A stretch of 6,582 nucleotides of DNA. Source: Pseudomonadota bacterium (GTDB lineage: Bacteria; Bdellovibrionota_B; Oligoflexia; Silvanigrellales; Silvanigrellaceae). Under the pieces are notes generated by a model that worked only from the letters and a program-made list of their open reading frames with translations, searched no databases and had not been told where the DNA came from. The DNA is taken from the NCBI GenBank assembly GCA_027490595.1, contig JAIXXU010000273.1, positions 1-6,582 on the forward strand, read 5' to 3'. Positions 5,594-6,582 of this stretch are shown here, piece by piece; the stretch's first letter is position 1; each line of letters starts with the position of its first letter. The position numbers and the translations under genes are program-made.

Positions 5594-6582
5594 TGCCCAA
5601 CCGAGGGGTGCATAAAAAAAGAAACCACAAAAGACATCAGTGGAAAAACAACAAATAGAAACAACGTCCACTGAAATACAGGAAGACTTTGAGGAGTCAT
5701 CAAATCCACATGTAAGAGACGAGCAATTACCACAAGTAATAAGGCACTCAGGCCTACACCCAAACTTGCTAAAAATTGGCGAAGAGTCAGGTCCAAAGAC
5801 GTCGCTTGAGACGTTAAATTTTTGGGAGTTTCTACGTAATTTAGGGCGCCACAACAAGACATCTGAATAATGTAGAACCCACCATAAACGACTTCAATGG
5901 CAACCAGTAAAAAATGAGGTGTACTCGGACTTAACCTTGAAAAGCCTAGGAGTGCTATGGAGATAAAAAAACAGGAAATCATCATGCATCTTTTAAATCC
6001 AAAGTAGTGAATGACCTTAGGAGCAAAAAACCTTGTCATAAATTGAGAACAAGCGATTGGCAATAACAAAAAACCAGACTGCAAAGGATTATTTTTAAAA
6101 ACTTCCTGAAACAGCAATGTCAATAAAAATGTAATGGCAGTATTTATAATATATAAGGGCAAAGAAGAGACCATGCCAACACGAAACGCTGGAATACGAA
6201 AGAGAGAAAAATCAAGCACAGGATTTTTCTTCTTCAAGCAGTGAATGACAAGAAATAAGCAAGAAAAAAATCCTACGATTGCGCTCAAATAAACATAAAA
6301 AGAAGAGATAATTTGTTCGTGACCAAACAAATCTACAGCAAAACTTATACAGCCTAAAGCTAATCCTGAAATTACAAATCCTAAAAAGTCAAAGGGATGA
6401 ACTCGTGCGCTTTTCTCTTGAGCAATAAAATACGCACCTAAAACAACAGCAACAAAACCCACGGGAATATTGAGATAAAAAATCCAATGCCATGTTAAAT
6501 ATGTTGTAATTAATCCACCCAAAAAAGGCCCTAACACAAGACCTAAAAGCGCAGGTGCAAATATAATCCCCTGAACTCGCAC
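5566..6582 (-). CDS. DHA2/EmrB-type MFS multidrug exporter (5' end missing)
   Basis: Partial: 338 C-terminal residues, open through the right edge. The edge codon is GTG but is read as internal valine, because the sequence opens in the middle of the conserved core. Visible residues 14-23 carry the antiporter motif C (G14, G18, P19, G22, G23), which marks segment 5. WHWIFYLNIPVG follows, typical of EmrB-like drug:proton antiporters. About ten hydrophobic segments are visible, consistent with segments 5-14 of a 14-helix transporter; segments 1-4 would lie beyond the window. The late motif SQATSLDLTLRQFLASLGVG, before segment 13, is also characteristic of DHA2. It acts in the inner membrane, exporting small toxic molecules with the proton gradient; the substrate cannot be read from sequence. 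It ends about 100 bp before the Fe-S gene, with a possible terminator and a new promoter between, so it is probably a separate unit. Confidence 0.9.
   Translation of the reverse strand: MRVQGIIFAPALLGLVLGPFLGGLITTYLTWHWIFYLNIPVGFVAVVLGAYFIAQEKSARVHPFDFLGFVISGLALGCISFAVDLFGHEQIISSFYVYLSAIVGFFSCLFLVIHCLKKKNPVLDFSLFRIPAFRVGMVSSLPLYIINTAITFLLTLLFQEVFKNNPLQSGFLLLPIACSQFMTRFFAPKVIHYFGFKRCMMISCFFISIALLGFSRLSPSTPHFLLVAIEVVYGGFYIIQMSCCGALNYVETPKNLTSQATSLDLTLRQFLASLGVGLSALLLVVIARLLHVDLMTPQSLPVFQWTLFLFVVFPLMSFVVSFFMHPSVGQVISPRVSK

Noticed and set aside
5546..5870. Frames overlapping the MFS 3' end (5546-5857 minus, 5640-5870 plus)
   Set aside because: Both overlap the conserved last membrane segments of the MFS transporter in other frames and show no domain.
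1..6582. CRISPR arrays, tRNA/rRNA genes, insertion sequences or attachment sites
   Set aside because: I saw no regularly spaced repeats, structural RNA sequences, transposase or integrase motifs; nearly the whole window is occupied by protein genes.

Overview
The window is AT-rich and every gene I can support lies on the minus strand, so transcription runs from high to low coordinates. It suggests a Gram-negative bacterium. MlaE/MlaF homologues imply outer-membrane phospholipid traffic, and a NarI/HdrD-type membrane Fe-S oxidoreductase implies quinone-based respiration. The mix, together with the low G+C, would fit a Bdellovibrionota/Oligoflexia or other 'deltaproteobacterial' lineage, but that placement is an inference from gene content and not a search result.

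Layout in transcription order: (1) 6582-5566, the C-terminal ten membrane segments of a 14-segment DHA2/EmrB-type MFS exporter, whose 5' part is outside the window. (2) About 100 bp of intergenic DNA with a possible AT-rich terminator, a good extended -10 promoter and a strong ribosome binding site. (3) 5466-3391, a 691-residue membrane Fe-S oxidoreductase with a b-haem domain, two 4Fe-4S motifs and two CCG domains, resembling ETF:menaquinone oxidoreductase (EMO). (4) About 97 bp holding a nested hairpin and a strong RBS. (5) 3293-3006, a TatA-family protein. (6) 2976-1990 and 1993-878, two ArsA/Get3-type ATPases. (7) 881-99, the MlaE permease. (8) 95 to the left edge, the first 31 codons of the MlaF-type ATPase.

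The second ATPase overlaps the first, and mlaE overlaps the second ATPase, each time by ATGA; mlaF starts three bases after the mlaE stop. tatA is 29 nt upstream of the first ATPase. The block from tatA to mlaF therefore looks like one transcription unit, possibly fed by the promoter before the Fe-S gene.

The most striking observation concerns the two ArsA/Get3-like ATPases. Their active-site losses are complementary. One keeps the P-loop lysine and the switch I aspartate but has alanine in place of the 'signature' lysine. The other keeps the signature lysine and the DTPATGH motif but has arginine in place of the P-loop lysine and lacks the switch I aspartate. This is what an obligate heterodimer with a single composite ATP site would look like. 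Its translational coupling to an Mla lipid transporter suggests a membrane-protein or lipid-handling role that I cannot name with certainty.
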